DNA of 24,443 nucleotides, taken from an uncultured Collinsella sp. GTDB lineage: Bacteria > Actinomycetota > Coriobacteriia > Coriobacteriales > Coriobacteriaceae. The notes under the pieces were generated by a model, which saw only the letters and a list, made by a program, of their open reading frames with translations, did not search any database and had not been told where the DNA came from. A program made the translations under genes and the position numbers. The DNA is taken from NCBI GenBank assembly GCA_900556705.1, contig USPT01000003.1, positions 1-24,443 of the forward strand. The letters are read 5' to 3'. The stretch's first letter is position 1, and each line of letters begins with the position of its first letter. Positions 1 through 6,485 of the stretch are shown here, one piece after another.

Positions 1-2
1 CG

Positions 3-656
3 CCGCTTATGCTCAAGTCGACCAAGTCGACGGCTCGCATGCAGGTGCTGCAGCCCAAGATGCTCGAGATCCAGGAGCGCTATGCCGACGATCCTCAGCG
101 CCAGGCCGAGGAGATGCAGAAGTTCTACAGCGAGAACAAGTTCAACCCGATGGCTGGTTGTTTGCCGCTGTTGATCCAGATGCCTGTCCTGTTCGCCCTG
201 TTTACGTTGCTGCGCAACCTGCCGCAGTACTTTAACGACGGCACGTTCTCGTTCTTCAACATCCTGCCCGACCTGACCACCACGCCGAGCGCTTCCTTTG
301 CCGATGGCTTTATGGTTGCGCTGCCTGCGCTGGTCTGCCTGATTCTGTTCGCCGTCCTGACCCTGATTCCGCAGCTCTATATGTCGCGCAACCAGACCGG
401 CCAGCAGGCTCAGAGCATGCGTATGATGGCTGTTGTCATGACGGTCATGATGCTTTGGATGGGCTGGAGCCTGCCCGTTGGTGTTCTGCTGTACTACGAC
501 GTCTCGTCTGCTTGGCAGGTTATTCAGCAGATTTTTGTGACGCAGAAGGTCATCGACAAGGCGAAGGCCGATGAGGAGGAGCGTCTTAAGAACGCGCCGC
601 TGCAGGTTGAGGTCACTCGTCGCGAGAAGAAGCCGCGCCCGCACAAGAAGAAGTAG
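3..656 (+). CDS. yidC: Membrane protein insertase YidC/Oxa1 (C-terminal part, 5' end outside window)
   Basis: YidC inserts and folds membrane proteins, alone or with SecYEG. The reading frame is open to the left edge: codons before the first ATG at 9 encode Pro-Leu, and the following LKSTKSTARMQVLQPKM stretch is a conserved internal part of the YidC/Oxa1 core, so ATG 9 is not the real start. The hydrophilic helical region rich in Gln, Glu and Lys is followed by FNPMAGCLPLLIQMPVLFAL (first visible membrane segment), a segment around residues 100-125 and one around 140-175 (counted from Met at 9). The basic tail RREKKPRPHKKK is typical of Gram-positive YidC and may contact ribosomes. jag follows 44 bases downstream, the usual yidC-jag pairing near the origin. 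Identity is firm; only the missing 5' part is unseen. Confidence 0.96.
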   Translation, partial: PLMLKSTKSTARMQVLQPKMLEIQERYADDPQRQAEEMQKFYSENKFNPMAGCLPLLIQMPVLFALFTLLRNLPQYFNDGTFSFFNILPDLTTTPSASFADGFMVALPALVCLILFAVLTLIPQLYMSRNQTGQQAQSMRMMAVVMTVMMLWMGWSLPVGVLLYYDVSSAWQVIQQIFVTQKVIDKAKADEEERLKNAPLQVEVTRREKKPRPHKKK

Positions 657-673
657 TGGGATATCAATCTTAT

Positions 674-685
674 TTAGGTACCTAA
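674..685. promoter_or_regulatory. Perfect 12-bp palindrome, copy 1
   Basis: TTAGGTACCTAA is a perfect inverted repeat with no loop, so it suits a dimeric DNA-binding protein better than an RNA hairpin. It lies between yidC and the jag ribosome binding site. An identical copy (13 identical bases including the following C) lies at 4179-4190 at the end of the parB-linked small ORF. The binding protein is unknown. Confidence 0.4.
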
Positions 686-700
686 CTTTTGGAGTACGTT

Positions 701-1270
701 ATGTCTGAAGAGATCATCGAGGGTATGCTTGAGGAGGTTGCCCCGCAGGTCGCGGGCGATTATCCCGAGATTGCACAGCGCTACAAGGCTGGTGAAGAGC
801 TGACCGATGAGGAGCTCGACACCATTGCCGATGTTGCGGTTTCCATCTTGCGTTCTATCCTTTCGCACTTCGATGCCGCCAACTCTCCTATCGATGAGTA
901 TGAGGGCGACGAGGGTGAGCTGATTTTGGATGTAACGGCTCCCGATCTTGCTGTTCTCATCGGCCGTCATGGTCGCACCCTTGATGCCCTTCAGGTTATG
1001 TTCTCTTTGCTGGTGAGCCGCAAGCTTGGCTTTAGGTATCCGATTGTAGTGGACGTCGAGGGATACAAGAGCCGCCGTCAGGACAAGGTCGCCTCCATGG
1101 CTCAGTCTGCTGCCGAGCGTGCCATCCGCACTCATAAGAGTGTTTCGCTTCCGCCCATGAATGCCTACGAGCGCCGACTTGTTCACATCGCACTTCGTGG
1201 CAATGATGCAGTCGATACTCATTCTGAGGGTTCAGACCCTGATCGCCATGTGGTGATTGTTGCTCGATAA
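701..1270 (+). CDS. jag: Jag/KhpB-type KH-R3H RNA-binding protein
   Basis: A 189-aa cytosolic RNA-binding protein of the Jag/KhpB (SpoIIIJ-associated) family, which in Gram-positive bacteria partners with KhpA in RNA binding and control of cell elongation. The KH domain is visible around residues 74-125 with the GxxG loop in IGRHG (87-91). The R3H domain occupies about 128-189, with NAYERRLVH at 154-162. No Jag-N domain is present; the N-terminal 70 residues are acidic and helical. The ATG at 701 is preferred over an in-frame TTG at 689 because TTTGGAG (688-694) lies 6 bases before the ATG and would overlap the TTG. The gene follows yidC directly and ends 20 bases before a strong terminator, so yidC-jag is probably one transcription unit. 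Confidence 0.93.
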   Translation: MSEEIIEGMLEEVAPQVAGDYPEIAQRYKAGEELTDEELDTIADVAVSILRSILSHFDAANSPIDEYEGDEGELILDVTAPDLAVLIGRHGRTLDALQVMFSLLVSRKLGFRYPIVVDVEGYKSRRQDKVASMAQSAAERAIRTHKSVSLPPMNAYERRLVHIALRGNDAVDTHSEGSDPDRHVVIVAR

Positions 1271-1288
1271 TCTACTCGAGCTTATGCT

Positions 1289-1321
1289 AAGGGGACGTGG
1301 TTTCCACGTCCCCTTTTTTTT
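1289..1321 (+). terminator. Rho-independent terminator after jag
   Basis: A perfect 10-bp GC-rich stem, GGGGACGTGG (1291-1300) with CCACGTCCCC (1304-1313), has a TTT loop and is followed by eight T residues (1314-1321). It ends the yidC-jag transcript and separates it from rsmG, whose start codon is about 47 bases further on. Confidence 0.93.
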
Positions 1322-1367
1322 GTCAAAAGTTCTCGATACACTGATTTTTGTCAGAAAGGAGCTTTCG

Positions 1368-2105
1368 TTGTTAGTACTTACTGATCGGCAGGCTGACGAG
1401 ATGTTGTGTCGTCTAACTTCCTATTGCAAAGAGTATTCCTTGAGCGTAACTGATGTTGAGATGAGGAAATGTATTCAGCATTTGGATTTGGTTCTGGAAA
1501 TAAATAAGACAACCAATCTCACCCGTATTCTTAACGTAGAAGATGCTGCAGTACTTCATATCCTTGACTCACTTGTTTTGCTCCCTTATATCAATAAGGC
1601 TCCTGAGGGAGCTTTGCTCGATATGGGAACTGGTGCGGGCTTCCCTGGTATTCCATTAACCATAACCACGCATCGTAAAGCAACTTATATTGACTCTGTT
1701 GGCAAGAAGGTTGATGCAGTCAATTCCTTTGTCCATGCTCTTGGATTGAAATATGCTCATGCGGTTCATGATCGTCTTGAAGAATATGCTCGAAGCCATA
1801 AGAAGCAGTTCTCTGTTGTAATCGCCCGCGCACTGGCCCCTCTACCGATTCTTGTTGAGTATGCGGCTCCGTACCTCAAGGATGGAGGGCTATTTGTTAT
1901 CACCAAGGGCAATCCTTCGGATGAGGAGCTTGCTTCCGGCATGTCAGCGGCAAAGATTTGCGGCTTCACTTTGCTTCTGAATGACGCAATCGATTTGCCT
2001 GAGGACTTGGGCCACAGGGAGTTCATTGTTCTTAAGAAGAGTCATCCAGCATCCATCTCATTGCCTCGTGCAAATGGCATGGCAAAGAAGAATCCGCTTG
2101 CCTAG
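1368..2105 (+). CDS. rsmG: 16S rRNA (guanine-N7)-methyltransferase RsmG (GidB)
   Basis: Methylates N7 of the conserved guanine in the 530 loop of 16S rRNA using S-adenosylmethionine. The protein is 245 aa, the usual length for the family. The SAM-binding motif GTGAGFPG lies at 87-94, preceded by LLD; KTTNLTRI (47-54) and the conserved ARALAPLP segment (153-160) are also typical. The chosen start is TTG at 1368, because AGAAAGGAG (1353-1361) sits 6 bases upstream. The frame extends further upstream, but that would run through the jag terminator. ATG at 1401 is a weaker alternative. The gene is visibly lower in GC than most of the window, like parA and parB. The position between jag and parA is the classic origin-proximal arrangement. 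Loss of RsmG gives low-level streptomycin resistance in several bacteria. Confidence 0.95.
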   Translation: MLVLTDRQADEMLCRLTSYCKEYSLSVTDVEMRKCIQHLDLVLEINKTTNLTRILNVEDAAVLHILDSLVLLPYINKAPEGALLDMGTGAGFPGIPLTITTHRKATYIDSVGKKVDAVNSFVHALGLKYAHAVHDRLEEYARSHKKQFSVVIARALAPLPILVEYAAPYLKDGGLFVITKGNPSDEELASGMSAAKICGFTLLLNDAIDLPEDLGHREFIVLKKSHPASISLPRANGMAKKNPLA

Positions 2106-2106
2106 A

Positions 2107-2122
2107 TGTTTCACGTGAAACA
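2107..2122. other. parS centromere site 1
   Basis: TGTTTCACGTGAAACA is a perfect 16-bp palindrome identical to the consensus parS bound by chromosomal ParB. It begins two bases after the rsmG stop codon. ParB loads here and spreads along DNA as a CTP-dependent clamp. Confidence 0.96.
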
Positions 2123-2145
2123 TAATGGATACTAACAACTTGCAG

Positions 2146-2161
2146 TGTTTCACGTGAAACA
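2146..2161. other. parS centromere site 2
   Basis: A second perfect copy of the 16-bp parS palindrome, exactly 39 bp downstream of the first (start to start), in the rsmG-parA gap. Confidence 0.96.
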
Positions 2162-2184
2162 TGGCGGTTGATATCGAATCGGAA

Positions 2185-2200
2185 TGTTTCACGTGAAACA
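2185..2200. other. parS centromere site 3
   Basis: A third perfect parS copy, again exactly 39 bp from the previous one. A TTGACA hexamer follows at 2209-2214 but no -10 box at the right distance is clear, so a parA promoter within this array is possible but not shown. Confidence 0.96.
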
Positions 2201-2239
2201 TCCTCCGTTTGACAGCTTTAATACACACCAGGAGGGACC

Positions 2240-3040
2240 GTGGGATTTCGCGACGTTAAGCGTTCTAAGAGCGCAAAAGACACGCGTATCATTGCAATCA
2301 TCAATCAAAAAGGCGGCGTCGGTAAGTCAACGACGGCTGTAAACCTTGCAGCAGCACTGGGTGAGCAGGGTCGTAAGACGCTGATTGTCGATTTTGATCC
2401 GCAGGGAAACAGCACCAGTGGATTCGGAATTGAAAAAGAAGACCTTGATCACTGCATCTATGATGCATTGCTGAATGATGTGCCGACAGAATCGCTTGTC
2501 CTTGATACAAATTGCAAAAAGGTATTCGTAATTCCGGCTACAATTCAGCTTGCAGGCGCCGAAATTGAGCTCGTAAGCGCAATTGCTCGTGAAACCCGCC
2601 TCAAAGATTTGCTTGAGCCGATTCAGGACGAGTTCGATTTTGTATTCATTGACTGCCCTCCTTCGCTCGGCCTGCTTACTATCAACGCTTTGACCGCAGC
2701 GGACAGCGTTTTGATTCCGATCCAGTGCGAGTATTACGCACTCGAGGGCGTTACGAAGCTGCTTGAGTCAATGAAGATGGTCAAATCTCGTCTGAACAAG
2801 GGCTTAGACACCTACGGTGTGCTTATGACCATGTATGACTCGCGTACTTCTCTATCGAATCAGGTTGTTGAGGAGGTTCAATCGTACTTTGGTGATAAGG
2901 CGTTTAAGACGTTGATCCCCCGTACGGTTAAAATCTCTGAAGCTCCGTCTTTTGGAGAACCGGTAATTACCTATGCACCTCAAAATAAGGGTGCAAAAGC
3001 ATATATGAACCTTGCAAAAGAGGTGATCAAGCGTGCCTAG
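2240..3040 (+). CDS. parA: Chromosome-partitioning ATPase ParA (Soj)
   Basis: A 266-aa ParA/MinD-type ATPase that binds DNA as an ATP dimer and is released by ParB-parS, driving origin segregation. The deviant Walker A motif KGGVGKS is at residues 24-30, including the signature Lys24. Switch I, DFDPQGN, is at 51-57, and Walker B FIDCPP ends near residue 141. The start is GTG at 2240, preceded by AGGAGG (2230-2235) with a short 4-base spacer; no better start is in frame. The first 13 residues are a basic extension before the beta-strand of the nucleotide fold. The stop overlaps the parB start by 8 bases, so the two are translationally coupled. Three parS sites lie directly upstream. Confidence 0.97.
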   Translation: MGFRDVKRSKSAKDTRIIAIINQKGGVGKSTTAVNLAAALGEQGRKTLIVDFDPQGNSTSGFGIEKEDLDHCIYDALLNDVPTESLVLDTNCKKVFVIPATIQLAGAEIELVSAIARETRLKDLLEPIQDEFDFVFIDCPPSLGLLTINALTAADSVLIPIQCEYYALEGVTKLLESMKMVKSRLNKGLDTYGVLMTMYDSRTSLSNQVVEEVQSYFGDKAFKTLIPRTVKISEAPSFGEPVITYAPQNKGAKAYMNLAKEVIKRA

Positions 3041-3938
3041 TGTAAAGAAACGTGGCGGATTGGGACGTGGACTCAATGCTTTGGTCTCAGAGGCCGAGTA
3101 TGAGACCGGTGGTTCGGCTGCATCGGCTTCGAATGCCGCATCTGAAACAAAACTACCTATTGAGGATATCGTTCCCAACCCTAATCAGCCGCGAATTCAC
3201 TTTAACGAAACTGAACTTCGTGAGTTGAGCGAATCAATCCAAGAACATGGCGTCTTGCAGCCGCTTTTGGTACGCAAGCATGGAAACGGCTATGAGATCA
3301 TCGCTGGTGAGCGTCGTTACCAAGCGTCAAAGCTTGCTGGTCTTGAGGAGCTGCCTGTCATCATTAAAGATGTTAATGATGAAGAGATGCTGGCTCTTGC
3401 TCTGATCGAAAACCTTCAGCGTTCTGATCTGAATCCCGTCGAAGAGGCTAAGGGCTATCGCCAGCTTATCGATGCCAGCGGTATGACCCAGGAGGCATTG
3501 TCGAAGGCGGTCAGCAAGTCACGCTCTGCAATTACAAACTCGCTGCGCCTTCTCGATCTCCCTGAAGTTGTTCAGCAGATGATTTTTGAGGGCAAACTTA
3601 CTGCTGGTCATGCACGTGCGATTCTTGCAGTTCCCTATGAGGACGCTCGAATTCGACTTGCAGAGAAGGTTGTTGCAGAGGGCCTTTCCGTAAGAGCGAC
3701 AGAAAATCTTGCTCCGTTGTTTTCTGCCGGAGAGACACCTAAGACGCCGAGGCCTGCAACGCCTCAGTCTTTTAAAAAAGCTGCCCGCGTGCTTCGTCAG
3801 GTTTTTAATACCAACGTGCGTGTGAAGAGCTCGCGTGGAAAGAATAAGATTGAGATTGAGTTTAAAGACGAGGAAGAGCTCTCTCGTATTCTTGGCGAAA
3901 TGATTCAGTTTGATCAAGGAGGCCAAGATGAGGAATAG
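3033..3938 (+). CDS. parB: Chromosome-partitioning protein ParB (Spo0J)
   Basis: A 301-aa parS-binding CTPase clamp. The N-terminal KKRGGLGRGLNAL motif (6-17) is the basic peptide that stimulates ParA. Residues 21-40 form a linker rich in Ala and Ser. The ParB/Srx domain starts with IVPNPNQPR (46-54) and carries the CTP-binding GERRYQA motif (92-98). The helix-turn-helix that reads parS is around 150-200 (MTQEALSKAVSKSRSAITNS). A linker (230-247) leads to the C-terminal dimerisation domain. Translation starts at GTG 3033 inside the end of parA. The next small ORF starts inside the end of parB. The substrate sites are the three parS copies upstream of parA. Confidence 0.97.
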   Translation: MPSVKKRGGLGRGLNALVSEAEYETGGSAASASNAASETKLPIEDIVPNPNQPRIHFNETELRELSESIQEHGVLQPLLVRKHGNGYEIIAGERRYQASKLAGLEELPVIIKDVNDEEMLALALIENLQRSDLNPVEEAKGYRQLIDASGMTQEALSKAVSKSRSAITNSLRLLDLPEVVQQMIFEGKLTAGHARAILAVPYEDARIRLAEKVVAEGLSVRATENLAPLFSAGETPKTPRPATPQSFKKAARVLRQVFNTNVRVKSSRGKNKIEIEFKDEEELSRILGEMIQFDQGGQDEE

Positions 3939-4182
3939 GATTTTAACTGCGATTGCATTGGCGACGACTGTCGCGGCTGGTGCCTTTGCTGGCTATAAGA
4001 TCGCGACAGACGATGAACTTCGAGGTCGTTTGCTTCGTAGTGCGCAAGATATTGTCGATACATCCAAGAAGAAAATGGATGTTATGACAGAAGATGTTGC
4101 CATGCGTACGGCTCAGGTAACGAAGAATCCCAAGATTAATCAAGGTTGGGTTAGCAACCAATGGGAAAATGTAGGCTATTAG
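3928..4182 (+). CDS. Small single-span membrane protein overlapping parB
   Basis: An 84-aa protein of unknown function. The start is ATG 3928, with AAGGAGG (3916-3922) 5 bases upstream; this Shine-Dalgarno sequence lies within the last parB codons and the ORFs overlap by 11 bases. Residues 1-4 are basic, 5-27 form one hydrophobic Ala/Thr-rich segment (N-terminal anchor or uncleaved signal), and the rest is a hydrophilic, probably helical tail with DDELRGRLLRSAQDIVDTSK and a Trp-containing end. The layout resembles YtxH-like small proteins, but no diagnostic motif is seen. Coupling to parAB suggests co-expression and possibly a membrane-side role near ParB; that is inference. It is followed by a terminator. 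Confidence 0.8.
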   Translation: MRNRILTAIALATTVAAGAFAGYKIATDDELRGRLLRSAQDIVDTSKKKMDVMTEDVAMRTAQVTKNPKINQGWVSNQWENVGY

Positions 4183-4190
4183 GTACCTAA
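4179..4190. promoter_or_regulatory. Perfect 12-bp palindrome, copy 2
   Basis: A second exact copy of TTAGGTACCTAA, also followed by C as in the first copy at 674-685. It overlaps the stop codon of the small parB-linked ORF and precedes the terminator by about 20 bases. The role is unknown. Confidence 0.4.
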
Positions 4191-4210
4191 CAATTACTTA
4201 GCATATTTTG

Positions 4211-4252
4211 AGGGGTCCTTGTCTGATTCACGAGACAAGGACCCCTTATTTT
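4211..4252 (+). terminator. Rho-independent terminator ending the rsmG-parAB transcript
   Basis: A perfect 13-bp stem, GGGGTCCTTGTCT (4212-4224) with AGACAAGGACCCC (4233-4245), has an 8-base loop and is followed by TTATTTT on the plus strand. The minus-strand side lacks a T run, so it works in the plus direction. Confidence 0.9.
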
Positions 4253-4297
4253 GGCCGTAAAAAATGGGACAGGTAGCAGCTGATTCAAAATTAAGGT

Positions 4298-4344
4298 TAA
4301 TAAATAAAACGACCCCGGTTGCATATTCTGTAACCGGGGTCGTT
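4298..4344 (-). terminator. Rho-independent terminator of rlmN
   Basis: A perfect 13-bp stem (4308-4320 with 4332-4344, core ACCCCGG/CCGGGGT) has an 11-base loop. On the minus strand it is followed by TTTTATTTA. It lies 38 bases beyond the rlmN stop codon and faces the parAB terminator. Confidence 0.88.
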
Positions 4345-4347
4345 CGA

Positions 4348-4363
4348 TGTTTCACATGAAACG
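4348..4363. other. Degenerate parS-like site
   Basis: TGTTTCACATGAAACG matches the 16-bp parS consensus at 14 positions. The differences are a central G to A and the last base. It lies between the rlmN stop and its terminator, about 2.2 kb from the perfect parS array. ParB binding may be weakened or lost by the change in the central CACGTG. Confidence 0.5.
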
Positions 4364-4381
4364 TTTTGGGATGCGACTCCC

Positions 4382-5434
4382 CTATGCGTTCTTCTGAACT
4401 TTGAAGCGCTGCTTCAGCTGTCCGCAAGCGGCGTCAATATCGTTACCACGGGAGTTACGAATCGTGGTCTCGATGCCACGGGACTCAAGACGACGCTGAA
4501 GATCCTCAACCTTATGAATCGGCGACGGCTTGAGCGGGCTACCCTCGATGTCGTTAAGCTGAATGAGGTTAACGTGGCACAGCGTTCCCTCGCAGAAGTC
4601 GCAGAGCGCCTGCATCTCGGGATTCGTATCGTTGACGCCTTCGATCATGGCATACTCATAGGTCGGGCGGCGGCCAGTCTTCTCGGTGTAGAGTTGAAGC
4701 GCCTCGTGAAGGCGAAGTAGCGTGTACTTCTTAACACCGGGCATAAGCTTATTGCGTGTCGACTGGATGGCGGAATGCAGGGAAACGGCAAGCGTGAACT
4801 GTTCAGGGATGTCGGCAAATTTGCGAATACCGGGAATAACGCCGCTGGTAGAGACGGTGAGGTGACGAGCACCGATACCGATGCCATCGGGGTCGTTGAG
4901 GATTCGCAACGCCTTGAGAACCTCGTCGTAGTTGGCAAACGGCTCGCCCTGGCCCATGAAGACAACGCTCGTGACGCGCTCACCAAAGTCGTTGGATACA
5001 TGAAGTACCTGGTCGACGATCTCTTGAGCGGTCAGAGAGCGCTTGAGGCCGTTGAGACCGGTAGCGCAAAAGGCGCAGCCCATGCCACAGCCAGCCTGGG
5101 TGGAAACGCAGACGGAAAGCTTGTTACGACGGGGCATACCGACAGTCTCGACGGAAACGCCGTCGTGGTACTCGAGCAGATACTTGCGAGAGCCATCTTT
5201 GGAAACCTGCTTGGTTAGTTCAGTCGGCGTGTCAAAGGCAAAAGCCTCTTTAAGCTGCTCGCGGAAAGCCTTGGGAAGGTTGGTCATATCGTCAAACGAA
5301 CAAACGTTCTTCTCAAAGACCCATTCGATGAGCTGCTTCGCGCGGAAGGCGGGTTGGCCAAGTTCGGCCACGAGCTCGCGAATATCGTTTTGGCTCAAGT
5401 CGCGAATGTCCTGAGATTTAGTCCTGGGATTCAT
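4382..5434 (-). CDS. rlmN: Dual-specificity 23S rRNA/tRNA adenine-C2 methyltransferase RlmN
   Basis: A 350-aa radical-SAM enzyme that methylates C2 of A2503 in 23S rRNA and A37 in some tRNAs. The [4Fe-4S] cluster motif CxxxCxxC is C116, C120 and C123 in CGMGCAFCATG. The GQGEP segment (161-165) belongs to the SAM-binding site. The C-terminal catalytic cysteine that forms the methyl-cysteine or protein-RNA adduct is C337 in DIDAACGQL. The N-terminal accessory domain covers about 1-85. The start ATG has GAAAGG 5 bases upstream on the minus strand. It is divergent from ddl (85-base gap) and convergent with parB. Confidence 0.96.
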   Translation of the reverse strand: MNPRTKSQDIRDLSQNDIRELVAELGQPAFRAKQLIEWVFEKNVCSFDDMTNLPKAFREQLKEAFAFDTPTELTKQVSKDGSRKYLLEYHDGVSVETVGMPRRNKLSVCVSTQAGCGMGCAFCATGLNGLKRSLTAQEIVDQVLHVSNDFGERVTSVVFMGQGEPFANYDEVLKALRILNDPDGIGIGARHLTVSTSGVIPGIRKFADIPEQFTLAVSLHSAIQSTRNKLMPGVKKYTLLRLHEALQLYTEKTGRRPTYEYAMIEGVNDTNPEMQALCDFCEGTLCHVNLIQLNDIEGSPLKPSPIHKVEDLQRRLESRGIETTIRNSRGNDIDAACGQLKQRFKVQKNA

Positions 5435-5449
5435 GGAAGCCTTTCGATT

Positions 5450-5479
5450 TTGGGGTAACGTAGAGGGTATCGCTACAAT
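5450..5479 (+). promoter_or_regulatory. Possible ddl-dinG promoter
   Basis: TTGGGG (5450-5455) and TACAAT (5474-5479) are separated by 18 bases, about 40 bases before the ddl start. The -35 is weak and the -10 is good. It is the only candidate found in the rlmN-ddl divergent gap. Confidence 0.35.
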
Positions 5480-5519
5480 ATGGTATCAGCTGCAGAAATT
5501 ATAGAGGAGGAGTCTGCCC

Positions 5520-6485
5520 ATGCCGGGTAAAAGCCTAGAGAACATGCACGTAGCGGTCTTGGCGGGCGGTCATTCCGCTGAGCGCGAGATCTCGCTCAAT
5601 TCGGGAAAGAACGTCGTGGTTGCCTTGAAGGAGGCCGGCTATACTTCGGTGGAGCTGCTCGACACGGCCGCTGATGATTTTATGGTAACCATGGCGACCG
5701 GCGGCTTTGACGTGGCGTTTATCGCCATGCACGGTGCCGGCGGCGAGGATGGCGCCATGCAGGGCGCCATGGAGACCCTGGGTATCCCCTACACGGCCTC
5801 GGGCGTGCTTGCCAGCGCCTGCGGTGCCGACAAGGAGGTCTCTAAGCTCCTGTACGCCAAGGCGGACATTCCCATTGCCCCCGGCCTTGCGCTCGAGGTG
5901 GGCGATGAAGTCGATATCGATCATATCGTCGAGGTTTGTGGCGAGCGCTGCTTTGTGAAGCCGGCCGTCAACGGTTCCAGCTATGGCATTTCCCTGGTCC
6001 ATGAGCCCTCCGAGCTGCCCGCGGCAATCGCCAAGGCGTTTGAGTACGGCGACAAAGTGCTGGTCGAGAAGTGTATCGAGGGTACCGAGATCACCGTCGG
6101 CGTATACGGCGAGGACGACGTGCGCGCTCTGCCGATTGTCGAGATTCGTAAGCCCAAGGACTGCGAGTTCTACGATCTGGACGTGAAGTATGTCGACCCT
6201 ACAGACATCCATCGCATTCCGGCGCAGATTTCGCCCGAGAATTACGCTCGTGCTCAGGAGCTTGCCTGTGCCGCTCACAAGGCTCTCGGTTGCCTGGGTA
6301 TCTCGCGCAGCGACTTTATCGTGAGTGAGGACGGCCCCGTCATCCTCGAGACCAATACCATTCCCGGCATGACCGATACGTCGCTGTATCCGGATGAGAT
6401 CCGCCACACCGACGACATGACGTTCCCGCAGGTCTGTGACAGCCTAATCCGTATGGGCCTTCGTCGAGCGGGCATTGCATGCTAA
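5520..6485 (+). CDS. ddl: D-alanine--D-alanine ligase
   Basis: A 321-aa ATP-grasp ligase making D-Ala-D-Ala for peptidoglycan precursors in the cytosol. The N-terminal substrate motif GGHSAEREISL (16-26) contains the conserved Glu21. The HGAGGEDG loop is at 71-78. The ATP-grasp central domain has FVKPAVNGSSYGIS (145-158), and the metal-binding end DFIVSEDGPVILETNTIPGM contains Glu277 and Asn279. Lys223-Tyr224 in FYDLDVKY matches the Lys-Tyr of ordinary Ddl enzymes rather than the His of VanA-type D-Ala-D-Lac ligases, so ordinary D-Ala specificity is predicted. GAGGAGG (5504-5510) lies 9 bases before the ATG. The 3' end overlaps dinG by 7 bases. Confidence 0.95.
   Translation: MPGKSLENMHVAVLAGGHSAEREISLNSGKNVVVALKEAGYTSVELLDTAADDFMVTMATGGFDVAFIAMHGAGGEDGAMQGAMETLGIPYTASGVLASACGADKEVSKLLYAKADIPIAPGLALEVGDEVDIDHIVEVCGERCFVKPAVNGSSYGISLVHEPSELPAAIAKAFEYGDKVLVEKCIEGTEITVGVYGEDDVRALPIVEIRKPKDCEFYDLDVKYVDPTDIHRIPAQISPENYARAQELACAAHKALGCLGISRSDFIVSEDGPVILETNTIPGMTDTSLYPDEIRHTDDMTFPQVCDSLIRMGLRRAGIAC

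Noticed and set aside
1257..1367. Upstream extension of rsmG into jag
   Set aside because: It would require translation through a strong terminator and adds no family-conserved residues; the TTG at 1368 has a good ribosome binding site.
2588..2598. CGTGAAAC half-site resembling parS inside parA
   Set aside because: Only one half of the palindrome is present and it is explained by coding sequence.
5535..6407. 290-codon minus-strand frame opposite ddl
   Set aside because: It is a shadow of a well-identified ATP-grasp gene, with no recognisable domain or start signal.
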